Shown: positions 23,870-32,670, counted from the first letter of the stretch. The stretch: DNA of 64,000 bases from Bacillus thuringiensis (GCF_001182785.1 NZ_CP012099.1:2788501-2852500), one strand, 5' to 3'. Numbers and translations: made by a program. Notes: generated from the letters alone by a model not told the origin.

Positions 23870-24625
23870 CTATATACTTGTTTGAATCAATCCTCCATAT
23901 TCAAACTGCTGTAATACTTTCGTTCGAAGTTGTTGGAACGATTGAGAAGTTTTATTTCGCGGATAAGGCAAATTATTTTCAATCACTTTATGTATTTTCC
24001 CTGGTTTTGCATTCATAATGATGATTCGATTTGAAAGATATATCGCTTCGTCTATATCATGTGTAACGAATATCATTGTTGTTTTTTTCTGCTCCCAAAT
24101 ATTTAGCAATACTTCTTGCAAATGACTTCGAGTAAAAGCATCTAGCGCTCCAAAAGGTTCATCAAGTAATAATACATTCGGATCTCTTAATAACGCTCTC
24201 GCTATCGCAACACGTTGTGACATCCCGCCTGAAATTTCTTTCGGATACGATTTTTCAAAGCCATCTAACCGAACGATTTCAACCCATTCTCTCACCTTAT
24301 CTTTCACATACTTATCTTTTAACGACAAATCTGCCGCTATATTTTCTTCAACCGTTAACCACGGGAAAAGCCTATGTTCTTGAAAAATAAAACCTTGTTT
24401 CTTACTCGGTTTTAAGATAGGCTCCCCGTCAATAACAACTTCCCCTTCAAAATCATTATCTAGACCTGCAACAATTTTTAGTAATGTGCTTTTTCCACAC
24501 CCACTCGGACCAATTACTGTAACAAAATCCCCTTTCTCTAATTGAAAATTAATATTCTCTAATACTTGAACAGTACCAGTTTGTTTCAAAAAATATTTTG
24601 ATACCCCATCAATTGAAACAGTCAT
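23870..24625 (-). CDS. ssuB: Aliphatic sulfonate ABC transporter ATP-binding protein
   Basis: The 251-residue ATPase has Walker [10 protein letters not shown] (39-47), Q-loop [11 protein letters not shown], signature [15 protein letters not shown], Walker [13 protein letters not shown] and H-loop VTHDIDEA, all intact. It is the first gene of ssuBACD and powers sulfonate uptake. The ATG follows AAGGAGGGGAAGA. The operon promoter is about 140 bp upstream, with a strong hairpin between promoter and gene. Confidence 0.92.
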   Translation of the reverse strand: MTVSIDGVSKYFLKQTGTVQVLENINFQLEKGDFVTVIGPSGCGKSTLLKIVAGLDNDFEGEVVIDGEPILKPSKKQGFIFQEHRLFPWLTVEENIAADLSLKDKYVKDKVREWVEIVRLDGFEKSYPKEISGGMSQRVAIARALLRDPNVLLLDEPFGALDAFTRSHLQEVLLNIWEQKKTTMIFVTHDIDEAIYLSNRIIIMNAKPGKIHKVIENNLPYPRNKTSQSFQQLRTKVLQQFEYGGLIQTSI

Positions 24626-24685
24626 TTCTTCCCCTCCTTAAAATGATTCATATAAATGAACAGATTCAGTATTTGTGCAATAAAA

Positions 24686-24727
24686 AAACCAAAGGCATTT
24701 TATCAACAGATAAAATGCCTTTGGTTT
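24686..24727 (-). terminator. Strong hairpin in the ssu leader (possible attenuator)
   Basis: A perfect 19-bp stem (AAACCAAAGGCATTTTATC) with a four-base loop ends in a T run on the minus strand. It lies between the putative ssu promoter and ssuB, so default transcription would stop here. Confidence 0.8.
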
Positions 24728-24760
24728 CTCCAATCAGCAATACGTTATGGAATTAAGTAC

Positions 24761-24789
24761 ATATTATACAAATATTTCCGATAAGTCAA
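24761..24789 (-). promoter_or_regulatory. Putative ssu operon promoter
   Basis: TTGACT (24784-24789 complement), a 17-bp spacer and TAATAT; a TATAAT is also present at 15 bp. Just inside the transcript is TAATTCCATAA, reminiscent of half of a CymR site, but that is only a guess. Confidence 0.65.
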
Positions 24790-24855
24790 CTAGGTTTTAT
24801 CAAAACATACATATGATTCGTTTGAACATTTCTACTGTTGTTTATTTGAACGATA

Positions 24856-25596
24856 TCATTTACTTACTATTTTTTTCTGATCTTTAATCCACTGTAACCA
24901 ATAAGAAAACTCACATGCTAAATGCATTTGATGGGATTTAATTAGGCTATTCGGACAAAGGGCTGGGAACTCAACAACTAGACTTACTTCTATCCCTGTA
25001 TCAGTATCTTTAAATTGATGTCGAACTCCACCAATAGTAGTACCATCTTTCATACGTGCAACACCTGTTGATTGGTATTGATAAGATTTATCTCTCGGTG
25101 TTTTCAATCCGGTTTCGTCACCAAAAACAATGAAAAATTGAACTGGAAACGGAGAATTACCAGTAGTTTCGATAACCTCTAATTCATTTTCCCCAAAGGG
25201 TCTTAGTACATAGTGATCAGGACAAGCAGATAAATTCACTTTGTTGTTTTCACGTGATTGTTCAAGCATCAAACTATCAATTCCATGTATAGCTACTTCT
25301 GCTGTAATCCCGTCTAAATAAATACTAGTTTTCGAAATTTTTCGTCTATCACCAGATAAAAGAGTACAGATACGCATACCTATTGCACTTAATCTAAGTT
25401 TTGATTTCAACTTTTCGTACATTTCATTGTATGTATATCGCAACTTTATTTCCGTTAGCTGTTTTATCATGACGTCTGTATCATTTATTTCAAGCTCTTT
25501 ATGTCCTAATGTATATAATACTTTTTTTATCCGTTCTCTTTTCCATTTTATAAGTTGTTCTTGTGAGATATTATTTCCATCGATAATAATTTTCAT
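24856..25596 (-). CDS. Uncharacterised protein coupled to a TetR regulator
   Basis: This 246-residue soluble protein opens MKIIIDGNNISQEQLIKWKR and is basic in its first 100 residues. The second half has a beta-rich look (VQFFIVFGDETGLKTPRD, GIEVSLVVEFPALCP). There is no signal or membrane segment and I do not recognise a family. Its ATG overlaps the end of the tetR gene by four bases, so the two are translationally coupled and this protein is the obvious target under TetR control. Confidence 0.65.
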   Translation of the reverse strand: MKIIIDGNNISQEQLIKWKRERIKKVLYTLGHKELEINDTDVMIKQLTEIKLRYTYNEMYEKLKSKLRLSAIGMRICTLLSGDRRKISKTSIYLDGITAEVAIHGIDSLMLEQSRENNKVNLSACPDHYVLRPFGENELEVIETTGNSPFPVQFFIVFGDETGLKTPRDKSYQYQSTGVARMKDGTTIGGVRHQFKDTDTGIEVSLVVEFPALCPNSLIKSHQMHLACEFSYWLQWIKDQKKIVSK

Positions 25597-26183
25597 AAAC
25601 TTTCTCCTTCCTTTTGATTGTATCGTAGTGTAGTTAATACTAAATTAACCATTTCATGTTTTGTATCTAGATTCAACTTTACTTCTGAATGAGCAATACT
25701 GCTAAGACCGTATAGAATAAACCCAGAAGCTAATAATGAGTTATCAGTATAAAAAAACCCTACGTTTACTCCCTCTTCAATTACTTGTCTAATTAACGGT
25801 TGCATACGTGCGAATAATTTCTGTTCCAGTTGAAAATGTTGTTCCGTCTGAAACGAACTCACATTTTTATAGGGTGCTAACTTTTCAATAAATGTCCAAA
25901 ATATATCTAGTGAATCTTTCATCTTTTGCATGACAGACCGTTCATTTGAAACAAGTATTTCTTCAATTAACTCCATATTTTTCACAATAAAGTCATTTAA
26001 AACTTCATCAACAAAATTCTCTTTAGACTTGAAGTAATAATAAAATAAGCCTGTTGCTACATCAGCACGATTCACAACATCTTTTATGCCAAATCCTTTC
26101 ATACCATTTTTCATATATAGTTCAAAACCAATATCCATTAACTCTTGCCGTCTTATATCTGGTTCTTTTGATATTCTTTTCAT
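25593..26183 (-). CDS. TetR/AcrR family regulator
   Basis: The 196-residue repressor has an N-terminal helix-turn-helix at about 8-55 (FGIKDVVNRADVATGLFYYYFKSKENF), the usual TetR form, and a variable ligand-binding C-terminal domain. It is the first gene of a two-gene operon with an unknown protein. Two 19-bp palindromes stand 29-72 bp before its start and are its likely operators, so autoregulation is expected. The ligand is unknown. Confidence 0.85.
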   Translation of the reverse strand: MKRISKEPDIRRQELMDIGFELYMKNGMKGFGIKDVVNRADVATGLFYYYFKSKENFVDEVLNDFIVKNMELIEEILVSNERSVMQKMKDSLDIFWTFIEKLAPYKNVSSFQTEQHFQLEQKLFARMQPLIRQVIEEGVNVGFFYTDNSLLASGFILYGLSSIAHSEVKLNLDTKHEMVNLVLTTLRYNQKEGESL

Positions 26184-26211
26184 ACGTCATCTCCTACAAT
26201 GTTTTCACCAC

Positions 26212-26255
26212 GACTGAATCTGATTCAATCATAAACGACTGAACTTGATTCAGTC
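26212..26255. promoter_or_regulatory. Twin TetR operators
   Basis: GACTGAATCTGATTCAATC (26212-26230) and GACTGAACTTGATTCAGTC (26237-26255) share a GACTGAA-n5-TTCAGTC pattern. Their centres are 25 bp apart, directly before the tetR gene. Confidence 0.8.
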
Positions 26256-26319
26256 AATATTATTTCATAAATTTTAAATCCATTTAATAACTAAGCAACA
26301 AAATTTCTACCAAAAAAAA

Positions 26320-26388
26320 GTAATCTCAAGAAATATGCTACTAACCTTAGATTTATCAAAAAAGTTAGACCATATAACTTGAGACTAC
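26320..26388 (-). terminator. Extended hairpin terminator of the DUF402 gene
   Basis: A long interrupted stem: GTAGTCTCAAG with CTTGAGATTAC outside, then ATATG/CATAT and CTAAC/GTTAG inside, followed by eight T on the minus strand. It is longer than an ordinary terminator. Confidence 0.75.
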
Positions 26389-26422
26389 TCATTTCCATTC
26401 AAAATATTTATGTAATTAAATT

Positions 26423-26932
26423 TTAGTTCTTCTGCACCCTGGCTGTCTCCAAAACTATTTGTGGAAGCTCTTTTTGAATGATTTCTTTCAGTCCATAAAG
26501 AGCTTTCTTCACATAACCACCTTCGAAATTTCCTAATGGTTCTGGTAATTCATCCTCATCTAATATGAAGTATTCTCCATTTGGAAGTACCATAATATCG
26601 ATGATTAAATCTTCGAAGGAAACCACTTCGCCTTTTATTTGTGTGTTTTTTACGATATTAAAATAGGAACCTAAATACTTCCCTTTTATATCTCTCCATA
26701 CGTATAAATTGTACGGACGATCTTTCCAATAATATGCGATTGTATAACTCCCTTTTGGGATTGTTAACTTAGTATCATTTGCAGTCATTGTAAATGAATA
26801 CTGCACCTCGTGAAATAAAACGATACTTTGTGATTGCTTTTCAAGTAATAAACAATTGTGATCTACTATTGTTGAGTTATACCGGATTTTTCTTTCTATA
26901 ATTTCACTTTTCGATGTAAGTAACTTATTCAT
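26423..26932 (-). CDS. DUF402 (NtdP/FomD-like) protein
   Basis: The 169-residue soluble protein has the DUF402 pattern: YNLYVWRDIKGKYLGSYFNIV (about 75-95), a conserved Asp cluster in DLIIDIMVLPNGEYFILDEDEL and a helical C-terminus. The family includes nucleoside tri/diphosphate phosphatases, which use those acidic residues to bind metal. This member may hydrolyse nucleotides, but activity cannot be read from sequence. It is monocistronic, with a perfect 16-bp hairpin about 40 bp before its start. Confidence 0.75.
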   Translation of the reverse strand: MNKLLTSKSEIIERKIRYNSTIVDHNCLLLEKQSQSIVLFHEVQYSFTMTANDTKLTIPKGSYTIAYYWKDRPYNLYVWRDIKGKYLGSYFNIVKNTQIKGEVVSFEDLIIDIMVLPNGEYFILDEDELPEPLGNFEGGYVKKALYGLKEIIQKELPQIVLETARVQKN

Positions 26933-26968
26933 TATTTTATTTCCCCTTGCACTAGTTCTATCCTCAAT

Positions 26969-27004
26969 TATATACTTCTTTATCTAACGATAAAGAAGTA
27001 TATA
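26969..27004 (+). terminator. Perfect 16-bp hairpin upstream of the DUF402 gene
   Basis: ATATACTTCTTTATC with TAAC loop and its exact complement; TAGTTTTTTATATAA follows on the plus strand. In the minus direction it would lie in the 5' leader of the DUF402 gene. It is a terminator only for plus-strand RNA, and no plus-strand gene is upstream. Confidence 0.6.
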
Positions 27005-27037
27005 GTTTTTTATATAATGATTTATACAAGTACACAA

Positions 27038-27070
27038 GAAAAACTCCTTCTTATTTAGAAAGAGTTTTTC
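27038..27070 (-). terminator. Hairpin terminator after the membrane protein operon
   Basis: GAAAAACTC/GAGTTTTTC with an inner TTCT/AGAA pair, T-rich on the minus side. It overlaps the stop codon of the 30-codon coupled ORF. Confidence 0.75.
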
Positions 27071-27147
27071 ACTATCCATGTTTCATATTTTTTCACTTCT
27101 AACGGAAGCTCATTTGTTTTTATGTAACTAACAGCACTATTACTCAT
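27055..27147 (-). CDS. 30-residue ORF coupled to the membrane protein gene
   Basis: ATG at 27147 overlaps the stop of the upstream gene by eight bases (ATGAGTAA), a common coupling arrangement. It reads MSNSAVSYIKTNELPLEVKK, then YETWIVKNSF. The stop is just inside the terminator hairpin. There is no independent ribosome site, and it could also be a decayed 3' extension. No family is recognised. Confidence 0.35.
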   Translation of the reverse strand: MSNSAVSYIKTNELPLEVKKYETWIVKNSF

Positions 27148-28198
27148 GTTTTAACTTTTCCTTAACCGCATCATAAAATTTTCGTTCTTCATCAACATTT
27201 AAGTGCACACGACTTACTGTTTTAGAAAATCCATATAACAACTGTGCTTTCACTGGCTCTTTTAATGTTATTTCAAAAGTAGCAGGTTCTTTTATGAACT
27301 CCATAACAGTTGCATCCAATACCTGTTTCCCTTCTTTTGCCGTTAGCAATTCATCACCCTTGTAGAACGCAATATTATCAATTTGTGTAAATGGTATAAC
27401 AATTTTCTTTCCTAATCCAATTTGAATGATTACTTGTTCTTCTGTTACGATAAGTGGATTTTTACGCATCGCTTGTATTTCAGCTATAAAATAAATCATC
27501 GCGTATACATTTACAATAAGTAAAATCCATGCTATTACTGGATTCCACTGGTGTAGCAAATAATGAAAACCAATACTTTCTATTAAGGTCGCATGGATGA
27601 TCATGATATATACACCTATTGCACCAGTCTTTTTGTGATATGAGTATACGGATTCACCTTCTGGTACTTTTTCACGCCACGATAAAAATGCATAATAGAT
27701 TAACTTACACTCCGTTACAATGATATCTATTAATTTATTTCTTTTCATAGTAGCGTCAAACGCAGCATCAATTGCATAAGAAAATGAAGAGTACTCACTT
27801 TTATATTCTTTATATTTTTTTATTATGGTAGGAAGCTTTCTAACAATTTTATATAGAAGGAATAACTCTAAACATACAAAAGCAATTTCTCCTGCAACTA
27901 TAATATAAGAAACGTATGAAAAATCTTGTAAATAGTCACTTGGAATAATAAATCTTGCAAAAATATAACCAGCTATTACAACAGGAACTATATACGTTAA
28001 CGAGTATCTTTTTCGAATAATGAAGAAATACGTGATGATTGGAATGACAAACATGCAATCTAATAATGACCCAAGCACAACTTCTTTCGGCGCAGCTGGT
28101 ACAATTGGAAGAGCATACAATAAATAGTTTGATAGCATAATTAAAGAGACGAGTCCAATCCAAATACCTTTTCGCCTTCGCGATAGTGTAACATTCAT
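27140..28198 (-). CDS. Polytopic membrane protein with C-terminal PH-like region
   Basis: The 352-residue protein has about seven hydrophobic segments (roughly 12-30, 42-60, 68-85, 95-117, 196-216 and 222-244). A cytosolic tail (about 255-352) rich in beta strands follows; its IVTEEQVIIQIGLGKKIVIPF fits a bacterial PH-like fold. I do not recognise a function. A TPR protein gene lies 12 bp upstream on the same strand, and the two form an operon. The TPR protein may bind this membrane protein, but that is inference. Confidence 0.65.
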   Translation of the reverse strand: MNVTLSRRRKGIWIGLVSLIMLSNYLLYALPIVPAAPKEVVLGSLLDCMFVIPIITYFFIIRKRYSLTYIVPVVIAGYIFARFIIPSDYLQDFSYVSYIIVAGEIAFVCLELFLLYKIVRKLPTIIKKYKEYKSEYSSFSYAIDAAFDATMKRNKLIDIIVTECKLIYYAFLSWREKVPEGESVYSYHKKTGAIGVYIMIIHATLIESIGFHYLLHQWNPVIAWILLIVNVYAMIYFIAEIQAMRKNPLIVTEEQVIIQIGLGKKIVIPFTQIDNIAFYKGDELLTAKEGKQVLDATVMEFIKEPATFEITLKEPVKAQLLYGFSKTVSRVHLNVDEERKFYDAVKEKLKHE

Positions 28199-28210
28199 AC
28201 GTTCACTCCT

Positions 28211-28684
28211 TTATTTAAAAACCTCATTTAAGTGGTCTTTATAAAATGAAATGGCACGTTCAAATTCTTTTACTTCCTCTACTTTCACGACAGTTTCAAG
28301 TAATAATTTCATCGCTGACTCGTGATCGTTTACGTTATATTTTGCTAATGATAAAAATACTTTCATTGGATCGTTCTCTGGGAATTTTTTCACCCCAGCT
28401 TCTAATACTGTAATTGCCTTTTCATATTCCCCTATACAACGATATGTACTTCCTAGACCAATATAAGCACCGCAAAGGGATTCGCCATCAAGTCCATTTG
28501 CGATTGCCTGCTCATAATACGGAACTGCTTCTGTTTCTAGCCCCATTACATCATGTATCCACGCACACTGATACAGTACTTCTGCATCCTTTGTAAAGTT
28601 TGTTAATCCTATAAGCATCTCTTTAGACTGCGCATATTTCTTTTCGTTTCTAAGTTTAATAGCTTGCTTTAATAAATGTTCCAT
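28211..28684 (-). CDS. Tetratricopeptide repeat protein
   Basis: The 157-residue soluble protein is built of about four TPR-like helix pairs. Repeats are visible at KNEKKYAQSKEMLIGL-type (about 14-30), LYQCAWIHDVMGLETEAVPYYEQAI (about 37-61), AYIGLGSTYRCIGEYEKAITVLE (about 71-93) and a last repeat near 105-130. Such proteins mediate protein contacts. The start at 28684 follows GGAG eight bases upstream. It is the first gene of a two-gene operon with the polytopic membrane protein. Confidence 0.8.
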   Translation of the reverse strand: MEHLLKQAIKLRNEKKYAQSKEMLIGLTNFTKDAEVLYQCAWIHDVMGLETEAVPYYEQAIANGLDGESLCGAYIGLGSTYRCIGEYEKAITVLEAGVKKFPENDPMKVFLSLAKYNVNDHESAMKLLLETVVKVEEVKEFERAISFYKDHLNEVFK

Positions 28685-28825
28685 AGAATCCACTCCTCAC
28701 CAATTATTCTGTGTATAGCTCTTGATTGATATACGCTTCACATTCGTGTAAAAGTAAAATTCCCACCAATTAAAGTTTCGCTTACTTATTACTATGCGGA
28801 TTCATTCTTATCTAAAAACTTAATT

Positions 28826-29515
28826 TTAAAAAGCAGTGACACGATTACATAATACCTCTAAGCTTTTGACAATTTCTTTCGCCGTTTCATCTTTTCCATT
28901 ACACAACTTCCCTTTACCATCCTGTCCAATTACATAATGTACAGCTCCACGCGAATATAAAGAATGTGGTGAATTTGCAATCATTACATTCGCCCTTGCT
29001 TCTTTCATTCTATTTTTCGCTCTTTCAAACAGTTCTTCTTCATTTAAATCACTTTCAAGTTTAAAACCAACAAGTACTGTTTCTGGGTCCCATTCTTTTA
29101 TTTGTTTTAATACTTTTGGAGCCTTTTGAAAGTGAATAATCGGTGCTATATCACTTGAAATTTTCCCGTCCATATTAAGAACATTACCATCTTGATCACA
29201 AATTTTCTCCACAATCCAATCTGATCCAGCCGCTGCCATAATGACTGCATCAACCTTTTCATGTGTGACGATACTTTTCATTTTATCTTGTAAATCAACA
29301 ATTCCTTCAAATGGATGTAATTCTAACCCTCTATGTACATCGCTCGGTTTCTCCGCAAAATAACCGTGCAAATATATAACATGTGCCCCTTTAGCTATAA
29401 GTTCTTCTGCGATTATCCTTCCGATTGTACCTTTAGCCATATTCGTATGCCCGCGTACTTGATCCCATTTTTCTAGACAACCACCGCTCGTAATTAATAC
29501 CTTTTTCCCCTTCAT
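28826..29515 (-). CDS. CoaB-like (phosphopantothenoylcysteine synthetase domain) protein
   Basis: This 229-residue protein resembles the isolated synthetase half of CoaBC: KVLITSGGCLEKWDQVRGHTN at the start (canonical TxGGTxEPxDxVRxxTN), VIMAAAGSDW and FKLESD later. CoaB joins phosphopantothenate and cysteine using CTP in coenzyme A synthesis. Here the nucleotide motif GGT is GGC, and the essential Lys-rich loop is not obvious. Bacilli carry a fused CoaBC elsewhere, so this is a paralogue. It lies 15 bp after the AAC(3)-like gene and is cotranscribed with it. Confidence 0.75.
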   Translation of the reverse strand: MKGKKVLITSGGCLEKWDQVRGHTNMAKGTIGRIIAEELIAKGAHVIYLHGYFAEKPSDVHRGLELHPFEGIVDLQDKMKSIVTHEKVDAVIMAAAGSDWIVEKICDQDGNVLNMDGKISSDIAPIIHFQKAPKVLKQIKEWDPETVLVGFKLESDLNEEELFERAKNRMKEARANVMIANSPHSLYSRGAVHYVIGQDGKGKLCNGKDETAKEIVKSLEVLCNRVTAF

Positions 29516-29530
29516 TGTAACCATCCCTTA

Positions 29531-30334
29531 CTAATTTTTCTTACGAAACCATTCTGTTCCAAAGTCAACTATATCACGCTGTTTCATTAGACGACACGTT
29601 GCATTCCCTATCTTCCCGTTTTTTACAGTTCCTTTTCGCTCAAACTCCACACCAATTTCTACAAACTTCTCAGATTCGTAATCCATTTCAACAAACTCTT
29701 TCCACACTCTTTCACCGTTTTCTATAATAGGTGCTCCTACTTGTATTAACTCACATGCACCAGTACGCACCTCGGATAAATGAACAGACGTATTTGAATC
29801 ATATCCAACACCAATTAATAATACGTACCCGTCTAAATCGTATATTTTTCTTAATGGGGATTCTTCTCCAAAGCTCATTGATAATGAATGGTTCATTGTT
29901 ATTTCTACTGCATGTTTTCCCCATGCAGCAAAACTTCCTAACGGATGATTACTACGTACTACATTCGGATATGTACGAAAACATTCAACTATTTCACCCA
30001 TTCCCCTTGTTGGGGTTATACGTGAATCAAATGCAGGGACGTTATCTCGGATAATTTGCCACCAGTCTTCCGGTACAGGTGGTCTTGACCAATGTTTCGG
30101 ATCGGACAAATCCGAAGATTGCGTTGGCATTATTATCGTTCCTTCTTCCGTAACAACTTTCATTAATGCTTCTACTACGGCAACCGCACCACCAGATATC
30201 CATCCGATAGAACTTAGTGATGAATGAACGATAATTGTCATTCCTTTTTCGATTCCTAATGCTTTTAAATCTTTTGTTATTGTTTCGATTGTATTTGGAA
30301 ATTGTGTGCTTGCTACTATTTCATTCATTTTCAT
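29531..30334 (-). CDS. AAC(3)-family aminoglycoside N-acetyltransferase-like protein
   Basis: This 267-residue protein of the AAC(3)/Antibiotic_NAT family transfers acetyl from acetyl-CoA. Family motifs: [15 protein letters not shown] (about 38), [23 protein letters not shown] and [20 protein letters not shown] (about 160-180). A B. anthracis homologue (BA2930) was characterised structurally, but strong clinical resistance by this chromosomal gene is not implied. The start at 30334 is set by GAGG eight bases upstream; the longer frame has no site. It is paired with a CoaB-like gene. Confidence 0.85.
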   Translation of the reverse strand: MKMNEIVASTQFPNTIETITKDLKALGIEKGMTIIVHSSLSSIGWISGGAVAVVEALMKVVTEEGTIIMPTQSSDLSDPKHWSRPPVPEDWWQIIRDNVPAFDSRITPTRGMGEIVECFRTYPNVVRSNHPLGSFAAWGKHAVEITMNHSLSMSFGEESPLRKIYDLDGYVLLIGVGYDSNTSVHLSEVRTGACELIQVGAPIIENGERVWKEFVEMDYESEKFVEIGVEFERKGTVKNGKIGNATCRLMKQRDIVDFGTEWFRKKN

Positions 30335-30564
30335 ATTGGTTCCCTCACTAGCCACGTAAATTTAAACTTTTATATAAATATATTATCATATTTTTCTTAA
30401 TTTTTAACTTAATCATATTCATTACTACAAAAATATGTATATTGGTGTACTGAAGCCTCAAAACTCTATTAAAATCGTAGATATTGATGAGCGAGAGTTT
30501 TTTGAAATGAAGAAAAATGTAAATCTTATTTTTTTAAGCTATACTCCATATGCATATTTTTATA

Positions 30565-30966
30565 CTATTTTTCCAAATAACAATGAAATCTTTCGATTCC
30601 CGTATATTTTTCTCCTAAACTTTTAACTTGAAAACCCATTCTTTTATAAAATTCTACCGCCCCATCGTCTGTCTCTGCTTCTATATAAGTCAATTGATAT
30701 ATTCTTACAATCTCTTTAATCATTTGCAGTGCAATTCCTTTTTGACGATAATCTGAAGCCACTGCTATATGACATACTCGTGCTTTAGTTGCTCCGATTA
30801 CTTCAATACCTATACAAGCTTTTTCTTCATATTTGTACAAAGTCCCTTTATTACTTTGGTAAAATAATACTGCCTTCTTTAAGCTTATTTCATTTGGACC
30901 GACGGCATATTGTAGCACATTTAATATTGAATCTTTTTCAATTTGTTCAACACGCTGTAAATTCAT
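30565..30966 (-). CDS. GNAT family N-acetyltransferase
   Basis: The 133-residue GNAT-fold protein has acetyl-CoA binding motif A, VASDYRQKGIALQMI (about 70-84), and a late YKRMGFQV motif. It is short, near the minimum for the fold. The substrate is unknown. It is monocistronic, with a GAAAGGGATG site at its start. The 230-bp gap to the AAC(3) gene shows nothing I can name. Confidence 0.75.
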   Translation of the reverse strand: MNLQRVEQIEKDSILNVLQYAVGPNEISLKKAVLFYQSNKGTLYKYEEKACIGIEVIGATKARVCHIAVASDYRQKGIALQMIKEIVRIYQLTYIEAETDDGAVEFYKRMGFQVKSLGEKYTGIERFHCYLEK

Positions 30967-30990
30967 ATTTTCATCCCTTTCTATGAAAAA

Positions 30991-31020
30991 AGACTAACTC
31001 TTAATAAAAAGAGCTAATCT
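30991..31020 (-). terminator. Intrinsic terminator of the DMT exporter gene
   Basis: AGACTAACTCTT/AAGAGCTAATCT with a six-base loop and six T on the minus strand, two bases after the stop. Confidence 0.8.
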
Positions 31021-31022
31021 CA

Positions 31023-31961
31023 TTACGCCGTTATTTTTTCTTCTTTTTTTACAACGAAAGCCACATAACTATGAAGTATCATTCCAATAATAACGAGACT
31101 CATACCAACCCAAGATAAAGATGACGGAATTGGTGCAGATAACCAGATCAGCTCTCCTACTAGCGCAAATAAAACTTCACCTGACTGCGTCGCTTCCACT
31201 GTTGCTAGTTTTTGTGGATCATCTTTTACAAGATCTGTTGCAAAGAAAAATAATATTGTCGCGATTAACCCAGAACTAACTGCTACAATAAAACATTGAA
31301 AAACTTGGCTACTTGACGGTAATCCGCCAGTTGATACTTCGTAACCAGATAATAAAAACCAAAATGGTAAACTTGCTAATGTCATACCGAGTACTCGCTG
31401 AAATACATCTAATTCCCCTTTACAAACTTGCATCATTTTTCGATTTCCAAGAGGATACGCAAATGCTGCAATAAGTACAGGAACTACACATAAAACGGTT
31501 TCACGAATACCTAATGAAGAAGCATGTTCTACTTGCATGAGAACAACACCGAATAAAATAATGCCCGACATAACTAATTCCTTCATCGGAAGTTTTTTAT
31601 GTAGTGGATCCACCGCAAAAAATGGTGTTAACAAAATCCCTGCAACGATTGTAATTTGCCATGTTGATGCAACGAGCCAACCTGGTCCGAACGCTCCAGC
31701 AAAACTAAGCGGTGCATAAAAGAGACCAAATCCAACGATACTCCATACTAACCATTCTTTCGGATTGTTTTTCATATATTGAAAGAGTTGCTTTAAGTTC
31801 CCTCTATACATAACAATAAGTAATAGCATTGGAACCATAAAATAATACCGTAATGATGCACTCCAAATCCAGCTTCCACCTTCTAAGTCCATTGCCCGGT
31901 TTAAAACAAAGGTAAAGGCAAAGAAAAATGATGCCAGTATCCCTATAACAATTGCTTTCAT
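31023..31961 (-). CDS. DMT-superfamily efflux transporter
   Basis: The 312-residue membrane protein has ten hydrophobic segments in two halves, of the multidrug resistance efflux transporter type within the DMT superfamily. It opens MKAIVIGILASFFFAFTFVL and has a second-half landmark DDPQKLATVEATQSGEVLFA. It probably exports a small metabolite or drug; the substrate is unknown. The ATG follows AAGGGG. It is monocistronic between a GNAT and a divergent membrane protein. Confidence 0.75.
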   Translation of the reverse strand: MKAIVIGILASFFFAFTFVLNRAMDLEGGSWIWSASLRYYFMVPMLLLIVMYRGNLKQLFQYMKNNPKEWLVWSIVGFGLFYAPLSFAGAFGPGWLVASTWQITIVAGILLTPFFAVDPLHKKLPMKELVMSGIILFGVVLMQVEHASSLGIRETVLCVVPVLIAAFAYPLGNRKMMQVCKGELDVFQRVLGMTLASLPFWFLLSGYEVSTGGLPSSSQVFQCFIVAVSSGLIATILFFFATDLVKDDPQKLATVEATQSGEVLFALVGELIWLSAPIPSSLSWVGMSLVIIGMILHSYVAFVVKKEEKITA

Positions 31962-32149
31962 TGTAAAACCCCTTGTATTTAATTTTTAATCTCTACAACA
32001 TATATTTTAGTATACGCGATGAAAAATCTACATACAAACTTACATTTCACTTTCCATTCACTTGCAATGAAAAAGATAATAATACATTCATTTATTATAC
32101 TTAATATAAAAACATTAAACAGAAATAATTTTAAAAATAAGTTACTTCT

Positions 32150-32638
32150 ATGGATGTGATAACACTGAAAATATACAGAGCCTCTATACAATCTATTTTA
32201 TTTGTACTTTCTTTCGGAGTTGTTTTCCTTCTAATAAGTGTTTTATCTTTAATGGAAGAATTTGATTTACTAGGAATTATTTCAATATTTTTCTCCTTAT
32301 GGCTACTAAAGTATGCACTAACCTTATGGAAAACACGTGCAAGCGATATAGGTTCCTATTGGGATGATGAAGGAATTGTAGTAGATTTTCATGGGAATAA
32401 AGTGTATTGGTATGAAATCAAGGATATTACATACCAAAATTTTCAAGGGTCAAAATCTACCTTAATCTCGACCCACTATACTCACCATGAAAATATACGA
32501 ATCCGCCATAAAAGATGGCTACCAACTATTGCACATTCAATTTACTGGTTTTCTATTGAAAAACCAAAAAATCATCATAAAAATTTAATGATAGCTTGGG
32601 AAGAAAAACAAACGAATAAAAATAAACACCTCCTTTAA
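32150..32638 (+). CDS. Two-segment membrane protein with PH-like tail
   Basis: The protein has two hydrophobic segments (about 13-35 and 40-60) and a cytosolic tail (YWDDEGIVVDFHGNKVYWYE) likely of PH-like beta structure. The start is uncertain: ATG at 32150 lies inside GGATGTGAT, which itself resembles the ribosome site. A CTG codon eight bases after that site (product LKIYRASIQS) would be best placed but is rare. The size is 157-162 residues. The function is unknown. Confidence 0.6.
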   Translation: MDVITLKIYRASIQSILFVLSFGVVFLLISVLSLMEEFDLLGIISIFFSLWLLKYALTLWKTRASDIGSYWDDEGIVVDFHGNKVYWYEIKDITYQNFQGSKSTLISTHYTHHENIRIRHKRWLPTIAHSIYWFSIEKPKNHHKNLMIAWEEKQTNKNKHLL

Positions 32639-32657
32639 TTATTATTTAGGGGCGTTT
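32624..32657 (+). terminator. Weak terminator
   Basis: The interrupted stem AAACACCTC/GGGGCGTTT is followed by GTTTATT; it overlaps the stop of the plus-strand gene. Confidence 0.4.
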
Positions 32658-32670
32658 GTTTATTCAAAAA

